This document shows, piece after piece, positions 21,780 to 31,133 of a stretch of 64,000 nucleotides of DNA. The notes under the pieces were generated by a model, which did no database searches, had not been told where the DNA came from, and worked only from the letters and a program-made list of their open reading frames with translations. The DNA is taken from contig CAJYTK010000020.1 in NCBI GenBank assembly GCA_913777615.1, positions 62,001 through 126,000 of the forward strand, in the 5' to 3' direction. Source of the DNA: an uncultured Agrobacterium sp. (GTDB lineage Bacteria; Pseudomonadota; Alphaproteobacteria; Rhizobiales; Rhizobiaceae). Every line of letters begins with the position of its first letter. Position 1 is the first letter of the stretch. Position numbers and translations under genes: made by a program.

Positions 21780-22007
21780 GTGCAGGTACTAGTCCGCGAT
21801 AACAACGTTGATCAGGCGCTTCGCGCTCTCAAGAAGAAAATGCAGCGCGAAGGTATCTTCCGCGAAATGAAGATGCGCGATTACTACGAGAAGCCTTCGC
21901 AGAAGCGCGCTCGCGAAAAGGCTGAAGCCGTTCGCCGCGTTCGCAAGCTGGCTCGCAAGCGCATGCAGCGTGAAGGTCTGATCGCCGGTCCGCGCACTGG
22001 CCGCTGA
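21780..22007 (+). CDS. rpsU: 30S ribosomal protein S21
   Basis: 75 residues: [20 protein letters not shown], then a strongly basic tail rich in Arg and Lys ending GPRTGR, as in alphaproteobacterial S21. S21 aids 16S anti-Shine-Dalgarno base pairing during initiation. The start is GTG 21780 with AAAGGAAC upstream. It forms a single-gene unit: a hairpin leader before and a terminator after. Confidence 0.97.
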   Translation: MQVLVRDNNVDQALRALKKKMQREGIFREMKMRDYYEKPSQKRAREKAEAVRRVRKLARKRMQREGLIAGPRTGR

Positions 22008-22043
22008 TAGGCCGTCTTTTCGACGTTTTTGAATGCTTATGGG

Positions 22044-22075
22044 GCGGGGGCGATTTATTCGCCGCCGCTCTTTGA
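22044..22075 (+). terminator. Terminator after rpsU
   Basis: GCGG-G-GGCG (22044-22052), loop ATTTATT, CGCC-G-CCGC (22060-22068), then TCTTTGAG. It begins 36 bases past the rpsU stop. Confidence 0.6.
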
Positions 22076-22190
22076 GTTTGTGGCTGCATGAATGGCCTTG
22101 AGAGGGAACCCATATCGTATGAACGCTGTTGATATCCGTGAATCCAGACGTCCTTTCGCCCTCTTCCACGGCGTATCTCAGAGAAAAACC

Positions 22191-23015
22191 ATGCGGCTCT
22201 CCTCCACCCTCATCCTCTGCGGCATGGTTGCGGCTCTTGCCGGCTGCGCCACCACCTCCCCCACGAGCGACGTCTTCCAGATCGACCGCGCTCAAGGCTC
22301 CGAGCAGAACATCGCCTCGCTGACCTCGGTCATCAACGCGAACCCGCAGGACCCGGAGGGCTACAACGTTCGCGGATCGGCTTACGGCCGCGCCGGTGAC
22401 TCCAAACGCGCCATTGCCGATTTCAATCAGGCCCTCCAGATTAACCCGCGCTTCTATCAGGCCTATGCCAACCGCGCGCTCGTCTACCGCAATATGGGCC
22501 AGCAGCAGCAGGCGCTTCAGGATTACAACAGCGCGCTGCAGATCAACCCGAACTATGACGTGGCGCTGATCGGTCGCGGCAATCTCTACCGCCAGTCAGG
22601 CCGCACCAACGAAGCCTTCAATGATTTCACCGCCGCCATCAACACAGACACGACCGATGGCCGCGCCTATCACAACCGTGGCCTGATCTATCAGCTGCGC
22701 AATCAGCACAGCCAGGCCATCGAAGATTTTTCCAAGGCCATCTCGCTCTCGCCCAATTCGCCCGAGCCCTATAACGGCCGCGGCATTTCATACATCGCGC
22801 TGAACGACGACGAAAACGCCTTTGCCGATTTCAACCACGCCATCGCGCTGGACGGCGATCTGGCGGAGTCCTGGGCGAACCAGGCACTGGTCTATGAGCG
22901 ACGCGGCGAGAGAGACAAGGCGTATAAATCCTACAGCCACGCCGCCCGCCTGGACCCCAAATACAAACCCGGCGTCGACGGCGCTGCCCGCCTGCGCGGC
23001 GCTGGCGCCTCGTAA
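22191..23015 (+). CDS. TPR repeat lipoprotein
   Basis: 274 residues. A lipoprotein signal peptide ends LAGC (MRLSSTLILCGMVAALAGC), so the mature protein should be lipid-anchored. It is followed by five or six tetratricopeptide repeats, each seen as a ...NRGLIYQLRNQHSQAIEDFSKAI-type unit of 34 residues. Similar rhizobial proteins are NlpI-like and have unclear partners. ATG 22191 is chosen because the signal peptide starts there, although the frame is open back to 22092; the ribosome site is weak. Confidence 0.85.
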   Translation: MRLSSTLILCGMVAALAGCATTSPTSDVFQIDRAQGSEQNIASLTSVINANPQDPEGYNVRGSAYGRAGDSKRAIADFNQALQINPRFYQAYANRALVYRNMGQQQQALQDYNSALQINPNYDVALIGRGNLYRQSGRTNEAFNDFTAAINTDTTDGRAYHNRGLIYQLRNQHSQAIEDFSKAISLSPNSPEPYNGRGISYIALNDDENAFADFNHAIALDGDLAESWANQALVYERRGERDKAYKSYSHAARLDPKYKPGVDGAARLRGAGAS

Positions 23016-23322
23016 GGTCTCTGCCGTTTCAATGGCGTAGGGACCGCAACGACGAGCGATGGGGACTATTCGCCTCTCGCCTACTCTACGCTATGAGGTA
23101 GCAGGATTGCATCCGTCACGCGGTTCACGTGACCTTGAAGCTCGCCTCGCTGTCATACTCGCCCTTGAGGCGAGATCCACGGTCCCACTGTCAAGCACGT
23201 GAGCATATGGACCCTCGGGTGAAGCCCGAGGTTGACGACCGGCCGGGTTTCGCCCCGTAGCCCAAGAGCGCTTCAGCCGCTTTTTCCGAGCCGTTCAGCC
23301 GAAGCCATAAACCTGAAACGAG
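23016..23322. other. Intergenic region between convergent TPR and RND genes
   Basis: No gene seen. The interval holds a REP-like palindrome (separate entry) and leads into the RND-operon terminator. Confidence 0.6.
23213..23231. repeat. REP-like palindrome, CTCGGG family, copy 2
   Basis: CCTCGGG, spacer TGAAG, CCCGAGG: a 7-bp perfect stem of the same family as 15938-15960, in a region with no gene. Confidence 0.65.
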
Positions 23323-23357
23323 AAAAAAGGCCCCGCCAGTCGATCGATGGCAGGGCT
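23323..23357 (-). terminator. Terminator of the RND efflux operon
   Basis: Read on the minus strand: AGCCCTGCCA, loop TCGATCGAC, TGGCGGGGCC, then CTTTTTTC. The stem is about 9 bp with one G-U or mismatch pair and a run of six T. It ends directly after the permease stop. Confidence 0.8.
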
Positions 23358-23363
23358 CTTTCG

Positions 23364-26300
23364 TCATGCAGGCTTGGCGTCGCCTTCTGCCGTCGCATCC
23401 GGCTCAGCCTTCTTCTCCTCCGGCTTGATCCGGAACCAGGCCACGTAGAGTGCAGGCAGGAAGAGCAGCGTCAGCACCGTGCCGACCACGATACCACCCA
23501 TCATCGCATAGGCCATCGGGCCCCAGAACACCTCGCGCGAGATCGGGATCAACGCCAAGGTCGCTGCCGCCGCCGTCAGCATGATCGGGCGCATGCGGTG
23601 TTCCGTCGCCTCGATCACCGCCTGCCAGGCGGGCACGCCCTCCTTGCGCAGGTCTTCGATCTGCACCACGAGAATGACCGAGTTTCGAATGAGGATACCG
23701 ATCAGCGCCAGAATGCCGAGGATCGCGACGAAGCCCATCGGTGCGTTGCTGAGAAGCAGCGCCGCCACCACGCCGATGAGTGCGGTGGGCGCCACCGCAA
23801 AGACCAGGAACAGACGGCTGAAGCTCTGCAACTGGATCATCAGGATCGTCGCCATGGCAAAGAGCATGAAGGGCGCGACGGCTGCAATCGGCCCCTGCGC
23901 CTCCGCACTCGATTCCACCGACCCGCCGATCTCGATCTTGTAGCCCACCGGCAGCGTCTTGATGAAGGCGTCGACCTGCGGCTGAAGCGCGGTCACGATT
24001 GTGGCCGGCTGCGTTGGACCCTTGATCGCCGCCTTCAGGGTGATCGTCGGAATGCGATCGCGTGATGCGATCATGGCTTGCTCCACATCGTAGCGCAGAT
24101 TTGCCACCGCCGAGAGCGGAATGAGCTTTCCGCCGGAACCTGGAATTTGCAGGTTCTGCAGCGTCTCGATGGAGCCACGCTCATCGGCTGCCGCACGCCC
24201 GATCACATCGACGAGGTAGATGTCGTCGCGCACCTGCGTGGCGCTTGCCCCTTCTACGATGGAGTTCAGCACGGTGGCGATATCTTCGGAACTGACGCCG
24301 AGCTGCCGGGCCTTGTCCTGCAACACATCCACCTTGACCACGCGGGACGGCTCGTTCCAGTCATAGATCATGTTGGTCAGCAGCGGGTGTTGGCCGACGA
24401 CGCCTGCAAACCGCATCGAGATATCGCGCACTTTCTGAATGTCGGGGCCGCTGATGCGATACTGAACCGGCTTTCCGACCGGCGGGCCGATATCGAGCAG
24501 TTTTACGAAGGCATCGGTGCCGGGGAACGTCTCATTCAGATATTTCTGGAAATCGGCTCGAATGCGGTCGCGTGCCTCGAGGCTTTTCGACACGATGATG
24601 GTCTGGCCGAAAAACGCATTCTGGCTCTGCACGTCGAAGGACAGAATGAAGCGGGGCGCACCCTGACCGACATAGGTCGTCCAGTGGTCGATATCCGCGT
24701 TATTGGCGAGCTTCTCGCGCTCGAACTGCGCTATCTGGCGGTTGGTTTCTGCAATCGAGCTGTTCTGCGGCAAGTTCCAGTCGACGATCAGTTCGGGCCG
24801 GTCGGAGCTTGGGAAGAACTGCTGCTGCACCAGGCCCATGCCGCCCACCGACACGCCGAAGATGGCGATGGTGAGCAAAATGGTCACCCAGCGCCAACGC
24901 ATGGCCGTTTGCAGCAGGCTGGAGAAGATCCGCGCAAACCTGCCCTTGCCCTCATGATGCCCCTTCATCTGCTTGGGCAGCATGACGACGCCGAGAAGCG
25001 GGGTGAAGAGAACCGCGACGATCCACGAGACAAGCAGCGACACCGCAATGACGACGAAGAGCGTGAAGGTGAACTCGCCCGCCGCACTGCTGTTCAGACC
25101 GATCGGGATGAAGCCCGCGACGGTGACGAGCGTGCCCGTCAGCATCGGAAAGGCAGTCGAGGTGTAGACGTATGTGGCGGCCTTTCGCAGATTATCCCCG
25201 GCCTCCAGCCGCGCCACCATCATCTCCACTGCAATCATCGCATCGTCGACCAGAAGCCCGAGTGCGATGATCAAGGCGCCGAGAGAGATGCGTTGCAGCG
25301 AAATACCGCTGAACTCCATATAGACGAAGGTGATGGCCAGCACGAGCGGAATGGACACCGCCACCACCAGACCGGCGCGAAAACCAAGGCTGATGAAGCT
25401 GATGACGAGAACGATGGCGACCGCTTCGAACAGCGCACGGGTGAAGCCGGACACCGCCTCTTCCACCACGGCAGGCTGATCGGAAACGCGGTGAACATCC
25501 ACGCCGATGGGCAGATCTGCGACGATGGCCTTGATATGCTCGTCCACCGCCGCGCCGAACTCCAGAAGGTTTGCGCCCGCGCGCATGCCGATCGCAAGTC
25601 CGATGGCGGGCGTGCCGTTATAGCGGAACAACGCGGTTGGCGGATCGACATAACCACGGCGGATGGTGGCCACGTCTGTCAGCGGGAAGAAGCGGTCATT
25701 GACGCGCAGATTGATGGACTCCAGCGCATTTTCCGAGGCGAATTGCCCGCCGACGCGAATGGCGATGCGCTCAGGCCCCGCGGTGACGAAGCCGGATTGG
25801 GTCACCGCATTCTGCGCCTGAAGTGTCGTGATGATCGACTGGCGATCGATGCCAAGCGCTGCGATCTTGCGGGTCGAAAACTCCAGATAGATCGCTTCGT
25901 CCTGCGCCCCGATAATATCCACCTTGCCGACATTGGGAATGGTCAGGATCTTGGAGCGCGCATCCTCGACCAGATCGCGCAGCTGGCGCTGGGAGAGACC
26001 GTCACTGGTAAAGGCGAAGATGTTGCCGAAAACATCGCCGAAGCGGTCGTTGAAGAACGGCCCCTGCACGCCGGAGGGAAAATCGCCGCGAATGTCGGAA
26101 ATCATGTTGCGGACGCGACGCCATGTCGGCTCCACGTCCCTGGCTTTCGTCGTGGGCAGCAGCTCGAGGAAAACGGTTGTCTTGCCGGCGGTCGTTTCGC
26201 TGCGGGTATAATCGAGCGATTCCAGCTCCTGCAGCTTCTTCTCGATCCGGTCGGTCACCTGGCGGCTGACCTCTTCGGCCGTGGCGCCCGGCCACGCTGC

Positions 26301-26453
26301 CGAGATCACCATCGTCTTGATGGTGAAGTTCGGATCTTCTTCGCGGCCCAGATTGAGATAGGAGAACACGCCTGCGATCAGGAAGACGATCATGAAATAC
26401 CAGACGAGCGAGCGGTGCTCGAGCGCCCAGTCGGAGAGATTGAACTTTTTCAC
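23364..26453 (-). CDS. efflux RND transporter permease subunit
   Basis: 1029-residue inner-membrane proton/drug antiporter of the AcrB superfamily. Two repeats of six helices flank large periplasmic loops. Seen are REEDPNF near residue 35, the proton-relay region GLLVDDAMIAVEMM near 400 (two adjacent aspartates in helix 4), and APTALIGVVAALLL and RNSVILVVQIEDLRKEG in the second half. The divergent TetR regulator and two adaptors show this is a tripartite pump; no outer-membrane channel gene is present, so it presumably uses a shared TolC-like protein. Start overlaps the upstream adaptor stop by four bases. Confidence 0.95.
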   Translation of the reverse strand: MKKFNLSDWALEHRSLVWYFMIVFLIAGVFSYLNLGREEDPNFTIKTMVISAAWPGATAEEVSRQVTDRIEKKLQELESLDYTRSETTAGKTTVFLELLPTTKARDVEPTWRRVRNMISDIRGDFPSGVQGPFFNDRFGDVFGNIFAFTSDGLSQRQLRDLVEDARSKILTIPNVGKVDIIGAQDEAIYLEFSTRKIAALGIDRQSIITTLQAQNAVTQSGFVTAGPERIAIRVGGQFASENALESINLRVNDRFFPLTDVATIRRGYVDPPTALFRYNGTPAIGLAIGMRAGANLLEFGAAVDEHIKAIVADLPIGVDVHRVSDQPAVVEEAVSGFTRALFEAVAIVLVISFISLGFRAGLVVAVSIPLVLAITFVYMEFSGISLQRISLGALIIALGLLVDDAMIAVEMMVARLEAGDNLRKAATYVYTSTAFPMLTGTLVTVAGFIPIGLNSSAAGEFTFTLFVVIAVSLLVSWIVAVLFTPLLGVVMLPKQMKGHHEGKGRFARIFSSLLQTAMRWRWVTILLTIAIFGVSVGGMGLVQQQFFPSSDRPELIVDWNLPQNSSIAETNRQIAQFEREKLANNADIDHWTTYVGQGAPRFILSFDVQSQNAFFGQTIIVSKSLEARDRIRADFQKYLNETFPGTDAFVKLLDIGPPVGKPVQYRISGPDIQKVRDISMRFAGVVGQHPLLTNMIYDWNEPSRVVKVDVLQDKARQLGVSSEDIATVLNSIVEGASATQVRDDIYLVDVIGRAAADERGSIETLQNLQIPGSGGKLIPLSAVANLRYDVEQAMIASRDRIPTITLKAAIKGPTQPATIVTALQPQVDAFIKTLPVGYKIEIGGSVESSAEAQGPIAAVAPFMLFAMATILMIQLQSFSRLFLVFAVAPTALIGVVAALLLSNAPMGFVAILGILALIGILIRNSVILVVQIEDLRKEGVPAWQAVIEATEHRMRPIMLTAAAATLALIPISREVFWGPMAYAMMGGIVVGTVLTLLFLPALYVAWFRIKPEEKKAEPDATAEGDAKPA

Positions 26454-27532
26454 TGTGCGAGCTCCTGATCGACGCGGATCGACTGTCCGTCCTCAAGCGT
26501 GTTGACACCGGCCACCACGACGCGGTCGCCCGGCGAAACGCCTTGTTTGATAGTGACATAGCCATAGGCATTGGGTTCGCCGTCTACCACGACGGGACGA
26601 AGCGTAACCTTGGCCGCGGCTTCATCGACGATCCACACAGCCGTCTGGTTGTCGCGGCTGCGGATCGCAGTTGCGGGGAGCATCAGCGTTGGTTGATCGG
26701 CAGCGCTGGCAGAGGCCGTGACGACCGCACCGAGACGGAAGGCTTCACCCGGATTGCTGAGCGCGATCTTGGTTCTGCGCGTGCGGGTCGCCGCATCCGC
26801 CTGTGGGGCGATTTCGCGCACCGTGCCGGGCACGCGCACCTTCGGGTCCAGCTGCAATGCCACCTGGAAGGGCATTCCGGGCTTCAACTGCTCGGCCACC
26901 GACTGCGGTACGTCGATGACTGCATCCCGCTCATCCGGCTTGGCAATCGTGACAATCACCTGGCCGACGGTCACGACCTGCCCCAACTCGGCGGATGTTG
27001 CCGTCACCACACCATCGAACTCCGCCGTCAGCTGTGCGTAACCGAGCTGCTCATTGGCCTTGTTGAGATTGGCCTCGGCACGCGCGACAGAAGCGACCGC
27101 CGTCTTTAGCCCCTGCTCCGCCTCTTCGAGTGCGGCGCGGGTGCCGGAGCGGGTTTCGGCAAGCTGCAACTGGCGCTGCTGCGTGCTCTGTGCATTGCGA
27201 AGCTGCGCCTGCGCATTGGAAAGATCCGACTGTGCGCTGCGCACCGCAAGCTCCAGCGAGGTCGGGTCGATTGTCGCGATCACGTCACCCTGCTTGACGA
27301 TATCGCCAACCGAAACGGTGCGCGACGTCAAACGGCCAAGTGCGCGAAAACCGAGCTGTGCTTCGAAGCGCGGAGAAACCGTGCCGGCGAAGCTCAAGGG
27401 ATGGGCGGGCATTTCCTTGGCCACGACGGACAAAACCGGGCGCGGCGGCGCAGCCTCGTCCTGCTTGTCCTCACTGCAGGCTGCAAGCATCAGGCCGGAC
27501 AGAAGCACTGTAAGAATATGAGCCTTGTTCAT
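26450..27532 (-). CDS. efflux RND transporter periplasmic adaptor (lipoprotein), second of two
   Basis: 360 residues of the MFP/HlyD family. Lipobox LAAC ends the signal peptide (MNKAHILTVLLSGLMLAAC). The lipoyl-like halves flank a coiled-coil hairpin (LAVRSAQSDLSNAQAQLRNA and the downstream partner), followed by beta-barrel domains. Overlaps the first adaptor and the permease by four bases on each side, so the three are translationally coupled. Confidence 0.92.
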   Translation of the reverse strand: MNKAHILTVLLSGLMLAACSEDKQDEAAPPRPVLSVVAKEMPAHPLSFAGTVSPRFEAQLGFRALGRLTSRTVSVGDIVKQGDVIATIDPTSLELAVRSAQSDLSNAQAQLRNAQSTQQRQLQLAETRSGTRAALEEAEQGLKTAVASVARAEANLNKANEQLGYAQLTAEFDGVVTATSAELGQVVTVGQVIVTIAKPDERDAVIDVPQSVAEQLKPGMPFQVALQLDPKVRVPGTVREIAPQADAATRTRRTKIALSNPGEAFRLGAVVTASASAADQPTLMLPATAIRSRDNQTAVWIVDEAAAKVTLRPVVVDGEPNAYGYVTIKQGVSPGDRVVVAGVNTLEDGQSIRVDQELAQ

Positions 27533-28605
27533 CGCGATGCCACCTCTTTGGGAGCGACCTTTTCATCCGGGCGAAGGAATTTGGCGCCTTCGAAAACCAC
27601 AATCTCACCTTCCTTCAGACCCTGCTTCACAATGAAATGTCCTGTCTCGTAGTCCTCGACTTCGATGACGCGCAGCGTAACCTTTGAGGAGGCAGGATCG
27701 ACGACCCAGACAGCAGGCCTCCCATCCTTCGAGGACATGGCAGACCATGGCAGAACGATCGCCGCCTGCGGCTCATACTGGAATTCACCCTTGACCGCGG
27801 CGCCGAGCGGCATCTGCCCGTCGCCTGGAAGCCCGACCTTGACCCGCACCGTGCCCGTGGAAGCATCGATGGTCGGCGAAATCTCGCGCACCTTCGCCGT
27901 CACCTGCTTGGTTGGATCCGACAGAAGCGTAATCGTCACCTCGTGCTTGATCGGGCGTCCGAGAAACAGCGTTTCCACAACTTCGAAAATCGCATCCCTT
28001 GGTCCGTCCTGCGCCAGCGTAAAGATGGCGGACGCCGCTTGCGCCACCTGCCCCACCTCCGCATTGCGCGCCGTGATCACGCCGTCGCGCTCGGCTTTCA
28101 ACTCGGTATAGGACAGCGCTTCCTTGGCCGTTCCGAGCTGCGCTTCGGCAGAACGTTCGCTGCCTTGAGCGGTGGATAAAGCCTCCTGCGCCTGATCGAG
28201 AGCGGAGCGTGCCGTCACCTGCGTATCGAAAAGCTTCTGCTGGCGGGCAAAGGCCAATTCCGCCTGGATGCGCTGTGCGGTGGCAGCCTCCAGATTGGCC
28301 TGCGCGACGGCCAGATCGGCCTGCTGCTCCTGCGCATCGATACGCGCCAGCACCTGCCCCGCCATGACGTGATCGCCCACATCGACCTTGCGATCGATGA
28401 TCTTGCCGCCCACGCGGAAGGAGAGATCGGTTTCGACACGCGCGCGAATTTCACCGGTCACCGCGCCGCCCGTCGTCAGCTGTTCGCTCTTGACGGTAAC
28501 GACCCGCACCTGGCGCGACTCCGCCTCCCGCTCGCCTTCCTGTTGGCTGCACGACGTCAGGAAACCCGCGCCTGCAATCAGGAGAACGCTCACAATATGC
28601 TTCAT
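27529..28605 (-). CDS. efflux RND transporter periplasmic adaptor (lipoprotein), first of two
   Basis: 358-residue MFP/HlyD protein with lipobox LTSC (MKHIVSVLLIAGAGFLTSC), a lipoyl half-motif FRVGGKIIDRKVDVGDHVMAG, and a coiled-coil hairpin. It heads the operon. Tandem paralogous adaptors with one permease suggest a heteromeric adaptor ring, as described for some other RND pumps. Confidence 0.92.
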   Translation of the reverse strand: MKHIVSVLLIAGAGFLTSCSQQEGEREAESRQVRVVTVKSEQLTTGGAVTGEIRARVETDLSFRVGGKIIDRKVDVGDHVMAGQVLARIDAQEQQADLAVAQANLEAATAQRIQAELAFARQQKLFDTQVTARSALDQAQEALSTAQGSERSAEAQLGTAKEALSYTELKAERDGVITARNAEVGQVAQAASAIFTLAQDGPRDAIFEVVETLFLGRPIKHEVTITLLSDPTKQVTAKVREISPTIDASTGTVRVKVGLPGDGQMPLGAAVKGEFQYEPQAAIVLPWSAMSSKDGRPAVWVVDPASSKVTLRVIEVEDYETGHFIVKQGLKEGEIVVFEGAKFLRPDEKVAPKEVASR

Positions 28606-28644
28606 GGCAGAACCCTATGATGGAGATATCGTGAATGCGTATAT

Positions 28645-28664
28645 TTGACTGACCGGAAAGTCAA
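28645..28664. promoter_or_regulatory. TetR-type operator for the RND operon
   Basis: TTGACTGACC (28645-28654) followed directly by GGAAAGTCAA (28655-28664): 8 of 10 positions symmetric, the shape of AcrR/TetR operators. It is 40 bases upstream of the first adaptor and 148 before the divergent tetR, so it can cover the pump promoter. Confidence 0.7.
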
Positions 28665-28811
28665 TGATAACTTCGGATACATGTCACCCAAGCGCTGTCA
28701 TTTGAGAGAACGACGCGCGATGGAATACGGGATATAGCGCAGGAACGGATCGATGTGATCGTAACCCGCGTTGAAACTGTCGATGCCGAATGAAGGGAAT
28801 GCCAACCACCG

Positions 28812-29465
28812 ATGTTTAAGCTGTGCCAATCCAAGGTGGGGAAAAAACTGACGCGTGCCGAGCAGAAGCAGCTCCGCCCCGCTCAAATTCTGGACGCGGC
28901 CTTTACCGAGTTCGTCAGACACGGATACGCCGCAACCCGGGTCGAAGACATCGCCAAACATGTCGGCGTCACCAAGGGCACGGTCTATGTGTATTTCGAG
29001 ACCAAGGAAATCCTCTTCGAAGCCACCATCCGCCACGCCTCCACATCCTTCGCCGACATCGTCAAAAGTGAAGACACCCGCACCGGCACGGCTTCCGAGA
29101 AGATCAGGTCGCTTCTAAACGCCCTCTACGATCATCTCGACGAAGACCACCAGAACCGTGAAATCCTCAAGCTGATCATCGCAGAAGGCCAGAAGTTCCC
29201 GGACATCGTCGCCCGGCACGAACAATACGTCTTCCAGCCCCTGATCGACAGAATTGTCGAACTCGTTAAGGAAGGCGCTGCCGCTGGCGAACTGAAAAGC
29301 GACTACATTGCCTTCCCCGAACTAGTCATCGCGCCTCTGATGACGCTGACCGTTCTGAGGATCATCTTCGAAGAGCGCATGGACATCGACATAAAAGGCT
29401 ACCGAGCCGCCCATCTCGAGCTGCTTCTCAACGGACTTTTGGTAAAGAATGCTCGGGAAGAGTAA
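28812..29465 (+). CDS. TetR/AcrR family transcriptional regulator
   Basis: 217 residues. N-terminal helix-turn-helix at about 25-65 (RPAQILDAAFTEFVRHGYAATRVEDIAKHVGVTKGTVYVYFETKE), then an all-helical ligand-binding domain of the AcrR_C type. Divergent from the RND operon with the operator between, so it is most likely the local repressor, released by a pump substrate. ATG 28812 was used; an internal start is possible because the ribosome site is poor. Confidence 0.9.
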   Translation: MFKLCQSKVGKKLTRAEQKQLRPAQILDAAFTEFVRHGYAATRVEDIAKHVGVTKGTVYVYFETKEILFEATIRHASTSFADIVKSEDTRTGTASEKIRSLLNALYDHLDEDHQNREILKLIIAEGQKFPDIVARHEQYVFQPLIDRIVELVKEGAAAGELKSDYIAFPELVIAPLMTLTVLRIIFEERMDIDIKGYRAAHLELLLNGLLVKNAREE

Positions 29466-29649
29466 GAACGTTGCTGAGCGGTCGCGATGAGCTTTCTTCG
29501 TTCAGCGACTGCTTTGCGCCAACACCGATCGATCAGAAATGCTTACCTCTTACCCAAACAACATTTGTTCCTGTGTCTGATGCATCCAATAGCCGCTACG
29601 CGCTGACCGGTCAGCGAATGGATCAGACCTGGCAGGCAAATCAGCGGCA

Positions 29650-30858
29650 TCACGTCACACCGTAGATTTTTGAGGCCATCTCCCTAACGTTAGGTGGGGT
29701 GTCCGCCTCCAGTTCTTCGAGGTAGGCCATAAAGTCGTCGCGGTTGGCAAAGGAGAAAATTCTCGCCTTGTATTCTAAATCTTCCAAGAGTGGCCGCTCT
29801 TGGAGTAATTGAGCTGACGTCTTGTCAACAAACATTGCATCAAGATATGGGGCGTAGGCTGATATGGCGCGGATATCGTTGATCATCCCCTTGTTGATGA
29901 TGGTCTTCTGACCTCCTATGACCCGTTTGGCTGTGGCAGCGAAAAGATAAGCTGAAATGCGATGATGTGGTAGCTGTCTACAGAGGTCAGACGCCCATAC
30001 TTTTCGGACCATTTGGCCTGCCTCGTGATAAGGAACGCCCATACTTTGCATCTTATTTAATAGAGTTCGGGCTTCCCTTTGTATCGGGGAGTTGACGGCG
30101 TTGAATACGACGTCCGGATCGGCACTAGACCTCTTTCTTTCAGTTGTGGCCAATGCGCCGACCTTCGCAGCAAGAACTGCGTCCAACTCCAACTTTAGCA
30201 CGTCATTGAAAGTCGGTTTTTCTGCTGCCCAACGAGCTGCGAGCTTCTCCATCTCAGCATGTGCTTCGTCACGCATCTTGCGAAGGCCATTGGCAAATTG
30301 GCTATAATCGGACCGCACGGAGATGTGCATGTCAGAAAGCCATTCATTCCGCGGGCTTTCTAAGACTTCGTCAACGGAGAGATCGAGGGATAGAGATGTT
30401 CCGTTCAGGTAGGCGTCTGCGGCAGCCAGCACTTGCTTTAACTCGATAGACGAGGTGGCGGATAATGAGACGTCTCCACCTATAAACTCATATGCCTCCC
30501 GCAGCTCCGTTGCACTGTGAAAGACGGCTGTTTCGTCTCGGTGGATGTCAGAGTGAGGTAGAATGATCTGTTGCAGCAGAACGAGGCGGCGTACGCGCTC
30601 GTGCAATTCCGTGGCGAACGCTTCGTGCCCAACTGGCAAGCGCCCACCAGAGATAACATTGAAGAGCAAGCTGAAGACGAACTGATCGAGGTAGATAACC
30701 TTTTTGTCGATCGGTGGCAGGACGATGTTTTCGGTATGCCGACAATTTGAACATCTCATAGTAAGGGTGCGGCCACCGGCTCGGAGTATTCCTAACGTTG
30801 TCTTTTTACAGATCACACATACAGAAAATGGCGCCCTCTCCCAGGTAAAACCGTTCAT
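29650..30858 (-). CDS. zinc-ribbon / PIN-like domain protein of unknown function
   Basis: 402 residues, not matched to a named family. Near the N-terminus CVICK...CSNCRH gives two CxxC pairs about 19 residues apart, a zinc ribbon. Then VIYLDQF (about 57-63), PHSDIHRDETA with HxxxE near 103, a central helical region, and in the C-terminal third INDIRAISAYAPYLDAMFVDKTSAQLL. The spaced Asp/Glu/Asp set (YLDQ, HRDE, ND...YLDxMFVDK) is what PIN-like nucleases show, so an RNase or DNase role is inferred. ATG 30858 has AAGGTG six bases upstream; an in-frame start 51 bases further up lacks an RBS. It is an orphan with clearly lower GC than its neighbours. Confidence 0.6.
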   Translation of the reverse strand: MNGFTWERAPFSVCVICKKTTLGILRAGGRTLTMRCSNCRHTENIVLPPIDKKVIYLDQFVFSLLFNVISGGRLPVGHEAFATELHERVRRLVLLQQIILPHSDIHRDETAVFHSATELREAYEFIGGDVSLSATSSIELKQVLAAADAYLNGTSLSLDLSVDEVLESPRNEWLSDMHISVRSDYSQFANGLRKMRDEAHAEMEKLAARWAAEKPTFNDVLKLELDAVLAAKVGALATTERKRSSADPDVVFNAVNSPIQREARTLLNKMQSMGVPYHEAGQMVRKVWASDLCRQLPHHRISAYLFAATAKRVIGGQKTIINKGMINDIRAISAYAPYLDAMFVDKTSAQLLQERPLLEDLEYKARIFSFANRDDFMAYLEELEADTPPNVREMASKIYGVT

Positions 30859-31133
30859 TATTTCACCTTGATGTTGACTCCTGTTTCCAGCGGGAAATAC
30901 AAAACTCACACATGATATCCGAACGGCAGGCTCCCCTCAATAACAGGTGAAATGTGTTGAGCTCAGGTCGCTTGGGCCAATGCCAGACGTGCCTCTCCTC
31001 TTGAAGATGGTGCCCTAGAGCGTTCTAAAAGGAATGGTGCAAGGTAACAATTCTCACACGCTCGCCGGCAAGATGAAGGTATGGTGGCCTACCCACTACA
31101 AAATCTCCTAATCGGACCAAGCCTGTCTTGAGT

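Noticed and set aside
24078-26468. A 796-codon plus-strand frame opposite the RND permease
   Set aside because: Antisense shadow of a well-supported transporter; low-complexity charged composition.
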